The notes under the pieces: model-generated
The model's input: the letters and a program-made list of their open reading frames with translations, nothing else
Databases searched by the model: none
What the model was told of the DNA's origin: nothing
Position numbers and translations under genes: made by a program
Assembly: GCA_942486035.1 (NCBI GenBank)
Contig: CALNXK010000007.1
Span: 2,772,001-2,836,000 of the forward strand
Origin: Porites lobata
Taxonomy: Eukaryota > Cnidaria > Anthozoa > Scleractinia > Poritidae
Direction: 5' to 3'
DNA length: 64,000 nucleotides
In this document: positions 1 to 11,850 of the stretch, piece after piece
Layout: every line of letters starts with the position of its first letter
Position numbering within the stretch: position 1 is the stretch's first letter

Positions 1-2251
1 TCTCCCCCCCCTTAGTCCCCAGGGCTCTCCCCTTGGGCGGAGCACTTAGTCCCCAGGGCTCTCCCCCTTGGGCGGAGCACTTAGTCCCCAGGGCTCTCCC
101 CCCCTTGGGCGGAGCACTTAGTCCCCAGGGCTCTCCCCCCTTGGGCGGAGCACTTAGTCCCCAGGGCTCTCCCCCCCCAGCGGAGCACTTAGTCCCCAGG
201 GCTCTCCCCCCCCCTGGGCGGAGCACTTAGTCCCCTCCCCCCTCTCCCCCCTCCCCTTGGGCGGAGCACTTAGTCCCCAGGGCTCTCCCCCTTGGGCCCC
301 AGAGCACTTCCCCAGTCCCCCCCCCTTGGGCGGAGCACTTAGTCCCCCTTGGGCTCTCCCCCTCTCCCCCCCCCCCTTGGGCGGAGCACTTAGTCCCCAG
401 GGCTCTCCCCCTTGGGCGGAGCACTTAGTCCCCAGGGCTCTCCCCCCCCCCTTGGGCGGAGCACTTAGTCCCCCCCTTGGGCTCTCCCCCTCTTGGGCGG
501 AGCACTTAGTCCCCAGGGCTCTCCCCCTTGGGCGGAGCACTTAGTCCCCAGGGCTCTCCCCTTGGGCGGAGCACTTAGTCCCCAGGGCTCCCCCCTGGGC
601 GGAGCACTTAGTCCCCAGGGCTCTCCCCTTGGGCGGAGCACTTAGTCCCCAGGGCTCTCCCCCCCCCCTTGGGCGGAGCACTTAGTCCCCAGGGCTCTCC
701 CCCCCCCCTTGGGCGGAGCACTTAGTCCCCAGGGCTCTCCCCCTTGGGCGGAGCACTTAGTCCCCAGGGCTCTCCCCCCCTTGGGCGGAGCACTTAGTCC
801 CCAGGGCTCTCCCCCCCTTGGGCGGAGCACTTAGTCCCCAGGGCTCTCCCCCCCTTGGGCGGAGCACTTAGTCCCCAGGGCTCTCCCCCCCTTGGGCGGA
901 GCACTTAGTCCCCAGGGCTCTCCCCCCCCTTGGGCGGAGCACTTAGTCCCCAGGGCTCTCCCCTTGGGCGGGAGCACTTAGTCCCCAGGGCTCTCCCCCC
1001 TTGGGCGGAGCACTTAGTCCCCAGGGCTCTCCCCCCTGGGCGGAGCACTTAGTCCCCAGGGCTCTCCCCTTGGGCGGAGCACTTAGTCCCCAGGGCTCTC
1101 CCCCCTTGGGCGGAGCACTTAGTCCCCAGGGCTCTCCCCCACTTAGTCCCCAGGGCTCTCCCCCTTGGGGGAGCACTTAGTCCCCAGGGCTCTCCCCCCC
1201 TGGCCCTCCCCCCTTGGGCACTTAGTCCCCAGGGCTCCCCTTGGGCGGAGCACTTAGTCCCCAGGGCTCTCCCCCCCTTGGGCGGAGCACTTAGTCCCCA
1301 GGGCTCTCCCCCCCTTGGGCGGAGCACTTAGTCCCCAGGGCTCTCCCCCCCTTGGGCGGAGCACTTAGTCCCCAGGGCTCTCCCCCTTGGGGAGCACTTA
1401 GTCCCCAGGGCTCTTCCCCCCTTGGTCCCACTTAGTCCCCAGGCTCTCCCCCTTGGGCGGAGCACCCCAGTCCCCAGGGCTCTCCCCCTTTGGGCGGAGC
1501 ACTTAGTCCCCAGGGCTCTCCCCTTGGGCGGAGCACTTAGTCCCCAGGGCTCTCCCCCCCCCTTGGGCGGAGCACTTAGTCCCCAGGGCTCTCCCCTTTG
1601 GGCGGAGCACTTAGTCCCCAGGGCTCTCCCCTTGGGCGGAGCACTTAGTCCCCAGGGCTCTCCCCCCCTTGGGCGGAGCACTTAGTCCCCAGGGCTCTCC
1701 CCAGGGCACTTAGTCCCCAGGGCTCCCCCCCTTGGGCGGAGCACTTAGTCCCCAGGGCTCTCCCCCTTGGGCCCACTTAGTCCCCAGGGCTCTCCCCCTT
1801 GGGCGGAGCACTTAGTCCCCAGGGCTCTCCCCCTGGGCGGAGCACTTAGTCCCCCCCTTGGGGCTCTCCCCCCCTTGGGCGGAGCACTTAGTCCCCAGGG
1901 CTCTCCCCCCTTGGGCGGAGCACTTAGTCCCCAGGGCTCTCCCCTTGGGCGGAGCACTTAGTCCCCAGGGCTCCCCCCCCACTTAGTCCCCAGGGCTCTC
2001 CCCTTGGGCGGAGCACTTAGTCCCCAGGGCTCTCCCCCCCCTTGGGCGGAGCACTTAGTCCCCAGGGCTCTCCCCCCTTGGGCGGAGCACTTAGTCCCCA
2101 GGGCTCTCCCCCCTTGGGCGGAGCACTTAGTCCCCAGGGCTCTCCCCCCTTGGGCGGAGCACTTAGTCCCCAGGGCTCTCCCCCCTTGGGCGGAGCACTT
2201 AGTCCCCAGGGCTCTCCCCCCTTGGGCGGAGCACTTAGTCCCCAGGGCTCT
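1..2251. repeat. GC-rich 36-bp minisatellite array, open at the left edge
   Basis: About sixty tandem copies of a unit that reads TTGGGCGGAGCACTTAG, then TCCCCAGGGCTCT, then a C run. The last six units (2042-2257 frame, ending 2251) are all exactly 36 bp. Earlier units vary mainly in the C run (about 4 to 9) and some are internally deleted or fused. Because 36 is a multiple of three, translated frames through the array stay open on both strands, but these are repeat artefacts and not genes. The array begins before base 1, so its true size is unknown. The right border with unique AT-rich DNA is sharp. Confidence 0.97.
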
Positions 2252-5200
2252 AGGAAAAATCAGTATAGATAAACTTACCTTGATACTTACCTTTTTTAGT
2301 TATCTCTTTTGCTTTGTTGTGTTTTTTTTAATATTTGGTCCCTTGCGGTCTTTTGAGTACTTTTTTGTTGTAGTAATCTTGGTTGTTTTTTGTTGTTGGT
2401 TTACGCTGAGGAATTCAGCTCTTGGTAAGGTTCCGTTTTGTCTACGAAACTGTAGTTGCTTTACTGAATTCAAAAGCGTAAACTTCTTTGAGAGTGTTAT
2501 ATTTTTAGGGGGTGAGGACCGAATTTGTTTAATTTATAACTAAATACAACATGTTTTCTAGGTGTTTATACCAAGCCAGAATTGTCTGAGTGACGAAAAA
2601 GCTCAGATTAAAATTATTGATAAGAAATATTCAACATGAAAAGAAATCTAACTTAATCGTTGAACCTCGAGATCTTTAAGAATAATGACCGAATGCGTAT
2701 TTTTCCATAGTCTTAGGACCAGCAGGTTATTATTATGGTCACTGAATATGAACAGTAGGTTATTATTTCTAATAATGATCTTCTGTTCCACCTCAACGAC
2801 CTGTTCTTAAAATTTACGTAAAATAATAACCTGTTTAAAACATTGGAAAATTGCATGAAGACCCGACTAACCGACTGTGTTTAGCAAAAGATGAACTTAC
2901 CATAGGTTTGGTATATAGTAAATAAATGACAGACACACAAATGCGTTGGCTGCATATCCTTTTTAAGGACCGTGGCAGTACTTTTATTGTTATTTTGAAC
3001 ACTTTTTTGGCAGGCAAATTGTTCTTCTTTTCTTTATGGTCAGGCAGAACCTGTGATAAAAATGGAAAGCGTTATTTATTGTTGTAAATACCACGGTACT
3101 AACGTGTTAATAATTGCACTCCGAATTAACCTTATTTTCTTGTTTACCTGGTTTCTCGTTACCTTCAGTTTTATTTTACACCTGTGTTGCACCTCTGTCG
3201 ACTATTATCTTGTGTCAGGCTAACCGTCTCTGGAAGCATTGTAATTCTCTCCCGGTGCAAGCTAAGCACTCTACGTTAAAATTGCCAACAGTTGGTTTGT
3301 TGGCAACCCGTTTGTGCGGCATAAAAACATAATTTATCTTTAAATCGTACCTTAATCAATAAGGTCGCGGTTAATCAAATGTAAAACTCTGAGTCAGAGT
3401 AATAAAAGACTGTTCAATGTTTGAAGTTTATTTTATTAGTGTAGTCTACAGAAGAGAACAGTTCTTTAATCAAAGCGAAAAATTTTAACTACATAGACAT
3501 CAACAAAATAGGCCTATTTGACCGTAACAATCGCAGCTCGTGTTTATCTTGTTGACTACACATAAGCCTTCATTACGTTTTTGTCCTTCCAGTTCAACAC
3601 TCATCGAGCCAGCTTAACAAAAGGACCATGCATGTGTACAGGTGACTTCTGGCGACACATTGAACAACACACAGAGAACAGAATTATGACAGAAAATCCT
3701 TTATGTAAAGTCTACATTAATAATTTCTTTCTGCAGCAAAAATAACCAGTATTGTAAGAACCGTTAAAGCAATTTGGACGCTAATCACAACACATTGAGA
3801 AAAACGACACTCGGTTCATCAATGGACAATTTGACTAACGCTTGAATTAGACGCATTCAGAAAAAAAAAATTCCGACTTGATTTAGACTTGATAAATCGA
3901 TGATAAAACTGGCTAGTGAATGAGTAGACAACAGGTCGACAGTATTGTGGTATTTTTGAAAAAGGCCTATTGCCGTGTGAATTACCACAAGCTAGACCCA
4001 GAATAAATTTTAAAAGTTCTGGGAAAGAAACATACAAACTTTCAAGACTTCTCGGTAGATAAAACCGAAGAAAGTTGAGGAAAACTAGTGTTAAAGAATT
4101 GCAAGCACAAGAACCATTTAAGAGCAGTTGTCTGTAAGATTCGAGCTATATTAAAAAGGCGCTGCCACACTATCTCACCGAATTGGCTAAAAATTGGCAT
4201 GTAGACTTGAGTTGAGGTCTTTAATAAGGAATAGGTAACTTTAGGTTCTAATTCCTCCTACTTCGGAAATTATCGACATGGCCGGTTTTTGGGTGCCTCG
4301 GACCGGCGCCATATTGGTTAATAGAAGCTGCTTTTGCGCCTTCGACTACAACCCTGTCTTCAAAGCTAATCTTCCTTTGCCAATACAGATTGAAAGAACA
4401 ATCCCTCTTTATTGTATTTTTAGAAACTACTTCGAAATTGATAACGTTTTCGCAACGATCGATTAAACTTTTGGTGGGTATACTTTTTGAATTTTTACAC
4501 CCGAAAAATTAACAGAATTTTAAAGGCGTATATCTCTTTTGCCACATCGCATTGAAGCTTGCCAATCTGCCTGAATACTCACTGTTTGTAGTTAAATCGA
4601 GTTCGTTAATAAAAAAAAAATTGGGCAAATTTAACAGAGCAGAAACAAAAGTAATGAATGGAAAACTGTTCTAGCGACTTTGTCAATAATCTGTACACCG
4701 AATACTCGCCAGGTGTTGCCAAAATTACAATCGATAATAGAGTTGGCTGTCATTAAATCTGAGTGATCTGTGTAATAAAATTAGCCTCTGTAATATAATC
4801 GATAACTCTGCTGCGAAAAACAGTATAAAAAAGGCAGATTGTATAAGGGAAAGGAAAATGAATTTGTTATGTTTATGCTATGACCCGTAAACAAAATTCA
4901 ACCATCACAGTCGAACTGGAATTTTCCTGATTTTCCTCCAGTTCCTTTACCGAAACCAGAGCTTTTAAAATTAACCATAGTAATGAAAATTGAGATGTAT
5001 TACCTTACTCGACGACAAAGTTGCCAGTTTCCACCTTGATCGAAAAAAAGTAATATTTTCCCACGCATATCGCGGGTCGTCACGTTCCTTGCCTGGCGTT
5101 ACAACTCACGTGAAACCGTCTGGTTTCAAACAACTGAACTGAAGAATCCGTGAAAATCTTAGCCAGGCAATAAATAATGGAAGTTGATATAAGTTATCAT

Positions 5201-8200
5201 TATTAGTGAGCGAGGATCGATGCGATGATAGTTCCAGCTACATGTGTTTACAGCGTTTGAAGATGTACTCAAAACTCATGAGACATGAGCCATTGAAACA
5301 AACATCATTACTTCCGGTTTTAAAAATTGGGAGTTGGCAAAGTAATGAATAGACTCATTCTACCTTGTACACCGTTAACAACGGTTCCGTGTACAATTTT
5401 CAGGTATTTTGTCTCAATCACGAAGCCCGTTTTGAGGAGATTCTTGATAAACAGAAAAATTGGTTTGGAAGGGGTTAAGAAGAATGAGGGATGAGCCCGG
5501 CACAGCAAAAACCACAGTCACCCCACCGAAGGCCTTTAAAACTGTGCGCAAATGCCTCACCCTAGGGACAATTCCAGATTTTTGTTTCCTTGAAAAAGCT
5601 TAAAATCGCTAGACAATGCATGGACAACTCCTGACAGTCCTAATTCAAAATAAAGTAAACAGCAAAGAAAATTCAGTTAGAGACCAGAGTGTTTATCCGA
5701 TATCGCGAACAATAAAGAGTGACTGAAGATGTGTCCGCAGTTTAAGGTAAAATCATTTACCATGCTCACGGACCTTTCGACGACATAAGTGTACCGATTG
5801 ACGTAATATCAGTGGTAAAAAACGAACGCTTTTTACTGTAGGACGATGACGTCATCATACAAAAGGCGTCTTCACTCTGGTATCCAGAATTTCAAACAGT
5901 CAAAACCTAGTAATTTTCTCTGCTCGTCAAATGAAAAACGCCTCTGAGGGCAAGTAGTGGTAATGTGCTTGTTAGTAAGACGTCCAACATAAGGAGACAT
6001 TCATAATCAGCTCGGTTAATGCATTGATAAAGGGAAACTTTCTCCTTTACCCTTAGGGACAGAGTTCAAAGGCGCAAAAGATTTTTAGTTCAGCTCTAGC
6101 ATGTGTTGTCTAGCGATTTGCCTTGAGCTTCTCTAAATTTTCCAGATCAAACAAGCTGTGCCCATCGTACATAATCTTGTCTGGGCTCCCCTTGAAAAAT
6201 TGCAATTCATCAGTTGCCTTCAAGTTCATCCTCCGCCGCGACAACTTTGTGATCTATTTTAATGGGTGGTTTTCTGGAACTATCCTATGGCTTGTCCTTT
6301 CTGGTCGTCACTATATTAGCGAACATGTTTCAATTTCTCTCCAGCAAAAGTCTCTATCAAGAGCGTAGCCAGGACATTCCAGGTGTGCGGAAAATTTCCA
6401 AAACTTACCCTAACATCTTACTCAGTTCTCTCGCAACGTTTCCCCACTACATTTGCTAATTCTGTTAACTAGGTGAGGTTATGCGTGGATGAAATGGCAC
6501 TTGCAATCGGTGAGAAAATTAGGTTAGACACTTTACCCTCAAGGACGACTCTCACGTTTTGCTGACACTTTCTACCTTAGAAGAGATAAGTGAAGCTTTG
6601 CCTTCCCCACTCCGTGTAAAAAAATGTCGTTCGGCTGTTCAAACTACTTTTAGAAGACAACAAACTTCCCAACTTTAATTTTTAATAAAGGTATAAGGGT
6701 AGGAATCCAAATTGTTTTGGAGTATTTCACTGATTTTAACACGATGATTGTAAAGTAGTGTCTAGTGAGTACGGGGGCTAATGACCCATCGTAAAAATCT
6801 GAAGTTGAAAACAAAAATCTTGTATAACCGAGTAGTACACAATTTTAGTTATTTTATTGAGTTGTGAAAAATCACAAATTTGTTTCTTCTTGAATGTGTT
6901 ATACTCTCATCCATTCAGTCTTTCCGATATGTCCGTCGGATAGCGGAAGTTAACGTAAATGATCGATTACCTGAAAAGAAGCTACCATCCTAACTTTCCA
7001 CCTTCGGGTCTTTTCCCTAGCCATAATTTTTTTCCCTCAAGGACTTTTTCTCTGTTTTACATAATAATTGGTCTTGCATTCAGCTTATTGATTTTGAGAG
7101 CCTAGTCCTATGCCGTATTCTGATGCGATCTACTTTATGTAGCTTTCCCCCCATCTAACAGCTCCTTACTGAACAAAAACGGCTTTAATTGAGTCTATTC
7201 AAAGAACTAGCCAATATTTTTGCAGGGGTAAGCACAATGTTCCTAATTCCCCTAGTCCCCTTCTTAGACGCTTTCATGTGCATCAGGTGTTAAATTTTCT
7301 TTTCATAAGCTACAATGCTCATAATCGCGCATTCTGATGTCATTTATGCTTAAAAATTAAAAATTAGTTTATCGAAGTAAGAGTGAATTAAAGGTGTCAT
7401 GAGGCGTTTGTGATTTCATGAACTATTTGACGCGGTCCTTTTCTTACGGCTTATGTCCGTTGGTGAAATCGCTACTTGGGTTTTCTTGGATTGAAAAGGG
7501 CGGGCTCTTTCTAAACGTGGCGTTGTTTATGGGACCTTAGTATTCAGAACAGAATCAGTCGATGGCAAACAACGAAAAGGCTTTTATGTGGTAAGTTACA
7601 GTGATGAACCTTGCCTCGAGATGGTCATATTTTTGTACATACCTTCATGCAATTCAGTGTTGGTCTGAAAATTTTTTGTTATGGATGGGGGAAGGGTGGG
7701 GGGGGGGATCAGAACATGTACCTCGTGTTGTTTACGAGACATTAAAGTAATGAAAACTGTTAAACAGTCTTCTACAAATCAAAATAGTTGCAAATGCTTA
7801 CGGGAGGCCCTAACTATATGATGATAAGAAGGGCTATATTTGGAAAGGTGCATGGTCGTGGAGTTAAGGAGATTTGACTAATCAACCAATTTCCCGCTAA
7901 ACATAAGGGCGTGGCCAGTGGCCCCAAAATTGTGTTCGCTCGCCCCGGGCTGGCTCGACTTTTGGGATACGGTTATGGGGTTATAAACAATCAGTTCATC
8001 ATCTATATAGCCTACTCGCCCCACGTGACTGCATTTCGCTTTTCAGAGACCCATCAGTTACTGTATGACCCTCTCCGATCAGATTTTATGTCCGTGGTAC
8101 TGGTGGTGAGGTCAGTCTACAAGCAGAGTCGTGAAAAACACCGCCACTTGAGCCTTTACGTTCAAAACATTCCTGGCTATCGGGAAAAAAAGAAGGAGCT

Positions 8201-11200
8201 TTTAAAAATACTAAATAAAATGTCTTTTCAAATATCACTTTGTCACCGTTCGAAAATTATTGTGAATCAGACCGAATGAAAGTTCAAAGAGGGGGAGGGG
8301 GGAGGGGGGTTGGTAGTTCTAAACAGTTCCAGTTAGCTAGAAAATTAAAAGTTACGAAAAAATAGTGGGCGAACTGCAGAATACATGCAAGAATGAGAAA
8401 GAAAATAGAAAACAACTTCCTGTTCAAATTCGGGGGAAACGTTTAATAGCGTCAAGAAGACTGAACTTGATTGAGGTTGTTCATTTCAGTTCCGTTCCAG
8501 CGTGCAGTTCGTTGTCCCCTAAAAATAGCTTCGTCTCCCACCGATCACTCCATGTCATATTTTGCGGACTTGTTATTCAGTAATGACGGTACGATCAGGT
8601 AATTTGACTTGATGAGTTCTTTAATTTCATTTCATGTACTAGTTTTATATCTTACGCTTGAAAGATCTGCCAAACAGTGTACATTAGCAAAGGTAGGTTC
8701 CTGTTTACACGTGTAATTATCGAATACCATACAATTTGCATAAAGCTACAGTGCACGGTTGGTTTTTCTAGCCTTTTGATTAAAATTGACAACGTTTGCG
8801 TTATCTTTGCCTAAGAAAATATGTAATTTGTAGCTGTATACAGCGAAATACTACAGAGAAAATAGTATCTGTGCAGTACACGAGCGGCTCCCGACTGGTC
8901 TGGGAAATCGAAGAGCGAACTTGAGCTAGTACCGTGTGTAACAAAATTTATAATTTTCATTTTAGCGCATATTTCAAGCTCTTCGCAAGATCAGAATCAA
9001 AAGATCATCTGTTTACATTTCAAGGGAGGGTTTTTTAAGCGATAGATAGGGTTTAAGAGGCACGATCAATTTTTAAAGAATTTTCTTTTCAAATATTCAT
9101 CGAATTTTGTTTTGAAGTTTTAGCGGCCAAGTGGCTGAACCACTGCGCATTCATGCAATCATATTTCTGTTCCGTTGCATTTGCCCAATTATTTTATTCA
9201 ACAATCTAACTTAGCTATAAACAAACTATGTTTAGTTAAAATGGCTTAGTCTAAATCGATGTGGCATGGGTGATATTGGCCTTCCAATTTCTACCAAATT
9301 TGTGTACCGTTAAAGTACCGAAAAAGTGCTGTGAGAAGTTATAGCCGTTCGTAGCTCAGGCTTAACCATTTTCAGATAAGAGTAGGTAAATGAAAGGAGG
9401 AAGGATAGTTCTTTGCAACTGTATGAGTCACGATTAAGTTATTTTAATGATAAGGCTAGAATTAATTACTGTAAATCTCCTTCAGTTCACCAACATGGCG
9501 GCCGCTCGAGGCCTCGTCAAAACTGTCATTCCTGTATCTTTGAAACCAACGAGAATTCGAACCTTAGAATATGCATTCAGTATTTAGGACACCATTCTAA
9601 GACTACATGCCAAAAATCAGCCAAATCGATGAGGTACCGTGTCAGGCCGAAGTTCGAATTTTACAGAAAATCACTCTTAAGCTCCTAACATTTGATTGCT
9701 CATTGATGTTGATCACCACTATCAGTTTGACAAAAGTAATGAATATGCGAAGACTACAATAGCCTGCTTTGCACCCGCTCGTCACGATTAAAGTTAAAAT
9801 TGCGAAAGAGCGAGAATTCAAACTTTTTAAAATTTCCGCGGCAACTAAACTTACGGCTGGCCAGTAACGTTGTTTCGGCGACTGGATTAATTTGGGTTTA
9901 TTGCCAGCAATTAATGTAAACTAGGGCTTAATAGGCCAAAAATATAAGTTGAACTGAGGACAAACCTGGTATCTTCGAAGAGGCACAAGCGAATCTTAGC
10001 TGGGGGTGACATTTGATCCAATCCACAAATGACAGCGATCGTTCGAGATGAATATGGTCCTCCCAGTGTAAGTTAGCTGTCTAAGCAACAGTTCAATCAA
10101 CTCGAAATCAGCGTCTTCCTTTTGTACAGTTTCTCGATTAAAATTCATTCCAACTCGAGAAATACTCGTGTTGCACATGCAAAGTAGCATTACCAGAGTT
10201 TACCAAGATGTGATTATGCGCATGTTGAATTATTTTTCACAAGTTTTGCTGGCATTTGTGTTCGGTACAACAATAAAAACATATACTATTGATGTTTATT
10301 CATATACAATTAACGCTTAAAATTCTACCATTCAAAGACTAAACTTTTGTTAAACCGCTAAAATGTATAAAAAATATTTTCAAAAAAGGGAAAGGAACAT
10401 CGCACTTTTTCAAAGAACTATGGCCCTGGACAATCAGCGCTCAACGAAGACTGTGTGAAAACTGCTAGAAACGTTGTAACAATGATTTAATCAAAATCTT
10501 TTGATGAAGTTCATTGACGCCAAGAAATATTGAAAATTGAACAAAAGGTCAGCAAACATGAGAAAACAGACTGTTGAAACTTTTTCAACGTTTTCTGTTC
10601 CGGAAGAGACCGGAACGGATATTCTTTAATCTTTCAAGAAAGGCAAACAGTCATGACAGTATAGTCTAACTCTGATATAAGATGTTAAGAAGATCAGAGA
10701 TTGGACTACAATAGTTTCCTGTTTGGCTCATTATTCAATGTTACAGTTTTCAAATATAGCATTTTTTATTAGCCAGGGGAATCGAATGAAAAAGTGCTGA
10801 AAGTTGCTTTTCAGCATTTCTACAGTTTTGGAAAAGACAGAGCAACTTTCTCACTATAAAGATGATGAGGCGTTTATATTACGCCCAACAAATGCTTGAT
10901 GAAAACATGCCTATATTTCCCGTGCCGCTTGGGAAATGCATCTGATTGGTCAGTTGCTGTTACTGAAACCCTGATCAAAGTCTTATTGAAGTCCCCTGAG
11001 TCCTGAAGGGTCGACCGTTCAGCAAAATGCTTTTTAATTATAGAATGGAGTTTCTTTCGCTAGTACAGCGAACTTCTGTAAGACTATATATTTTGTAACT
11101 TTAGCTTGTTTTTCAGTAATTCATATTTATCCAGGTAGTTTATTTAGTTACTTTACGATTATTATATTATCTGTTATGACTGCTGCAACCTTTCCTCTCC

Positions 11201-11265
11201 GCCCGCCTCGTCTAGCTTTTGCTATTTGCGGGTGGAGATGGCAAAATGATCTGCATGAAATAAAG
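2252..11265. other. Intergenic stretch with no recognised gene
   Basis: AT-rich DNA with only short open frames (longest 122 codons at 7911-8279, plus strand, no recognisable motif). I see no splice-linked exons, RNA gene or complete transposon here. Minor features are a run of ten G at 7698-7707, a G-rich stretch at 8284-8312 and a 38-bp poly-A-flanked region near 4611. The SLX4 gene ends toward this interval at 11851. Confidence 0.5.
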
Positions 11266-11270
11266 TATAG

Positions 11271-11345
11271 TGTGTGTGTATAGTGAGACCTCTTGCCCGA
11301 GGCTATGCCATGCTGATGAGTCCTAATGAGGACGAAACACAACAA
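11271..11345 (+). ncRNA. Hammerhead ribozyme-like core (partial or degenerate)
   Basis: The conserved catalytic strand CTGATGA (11313-11319) is followed by stem II GTCC/GGAC (11320-11323 with 11330-11333), a six-base loop TAATGA, and the second conserved strand GAAAC (11334-11338). This order and spacing are those of natural hammerhead ribozymes, and stem II matches the commonest natural form. The sequence after GAAA (CACAAC) can pair with GTGTG just before a GTA at 11278-11280. That would make a type III fold with cleavage after 11280. Stem I between 11281 and 11312 pairs poorly beyond a CCTC/GAGG hairpin, so the copy may be inactive. In cnidarians such motifs are known from retrozymes and Penelope-like elements, but I see no flanking element. 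Confidence 0.55.
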
Positions 11346-11815
11346 GAGAAAATCGTGGACCTTGCCGAGTCTTTCTCAAAAATACTGAAAATGGTAGCAT
11401 CAGATTTTAAAGAACAAATGACTGTGGTTCCACTACCGCATAACTGCTGAGACTAGCATTATTTTTCATGATTACTACACGAAATAGGCTTCTGCCCTTA
11501 ATTTACGTACGGGCAGCTTTACAATAAACTTACGACGATTGCAAACCAATGTAGTTTATTGACAAGGAGATTGATTGACATAAGACAGGGAATGCTAAAA
11601 TATAAAAATGCCTATTTCTGCCTATGGTAGCAGCCTTAATGATATTATTAGCCAATAAAGTTGCCTACTGAGAACAACGAAAAAAAAGCCTGCTCTTCGA
11701 ACGGTGTTTATCTTTGCAAATAAATGCACTCTCATTCGGAATCAGAAAAGTTTCACAGTACCAACTATTTACAATTCTCAAGAACATAAACCCAAGTTAT
11801 TTAGCTAGGATAACT

Positions 11816-11833
11816 TTTATTCTACAATTTATT
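11816..11833 (-). terminator. SLX4 polyadenylation signals
   Basis: Two AATAAA hexamers on the minus strand (11828-11833 and 11816-11821) lie 18 and 30 bases after the SLX4 stop codon at 11851. This implies a very short 3' untranslated region. Confidence 0.5.
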
Positions 11834-11850
11834 ACAGTGATGTTCAACAG

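Noticed and set aside
1..2251. CRISPR array
   Set aside because: Units are directly abutting with no unique spacers, in a eukaryotic genome.
1..2272. Many open frames of 60-179 codons on both strands
   Set aside because: All are translations of the 36-bp minisatellite, whose period keeps frames open. The 179-codon frame merely runs out of the array into AT-rich DNA.
7911..8279. 122-codon ORF as a gene
   Set aside because: No domain, no splice-linked neighbours and unremarkable composition. Length is compatible with chance in this much DNA.
9492..9515. ATGGCGGCCGCTCGAG looks like a NotI-XhoI cloning linker
   Set aside because: Flanking sequence has no vector character and the sites could arise by chance in an ATGGCGGCC start-like context. 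Only a 30-codon frame follows.
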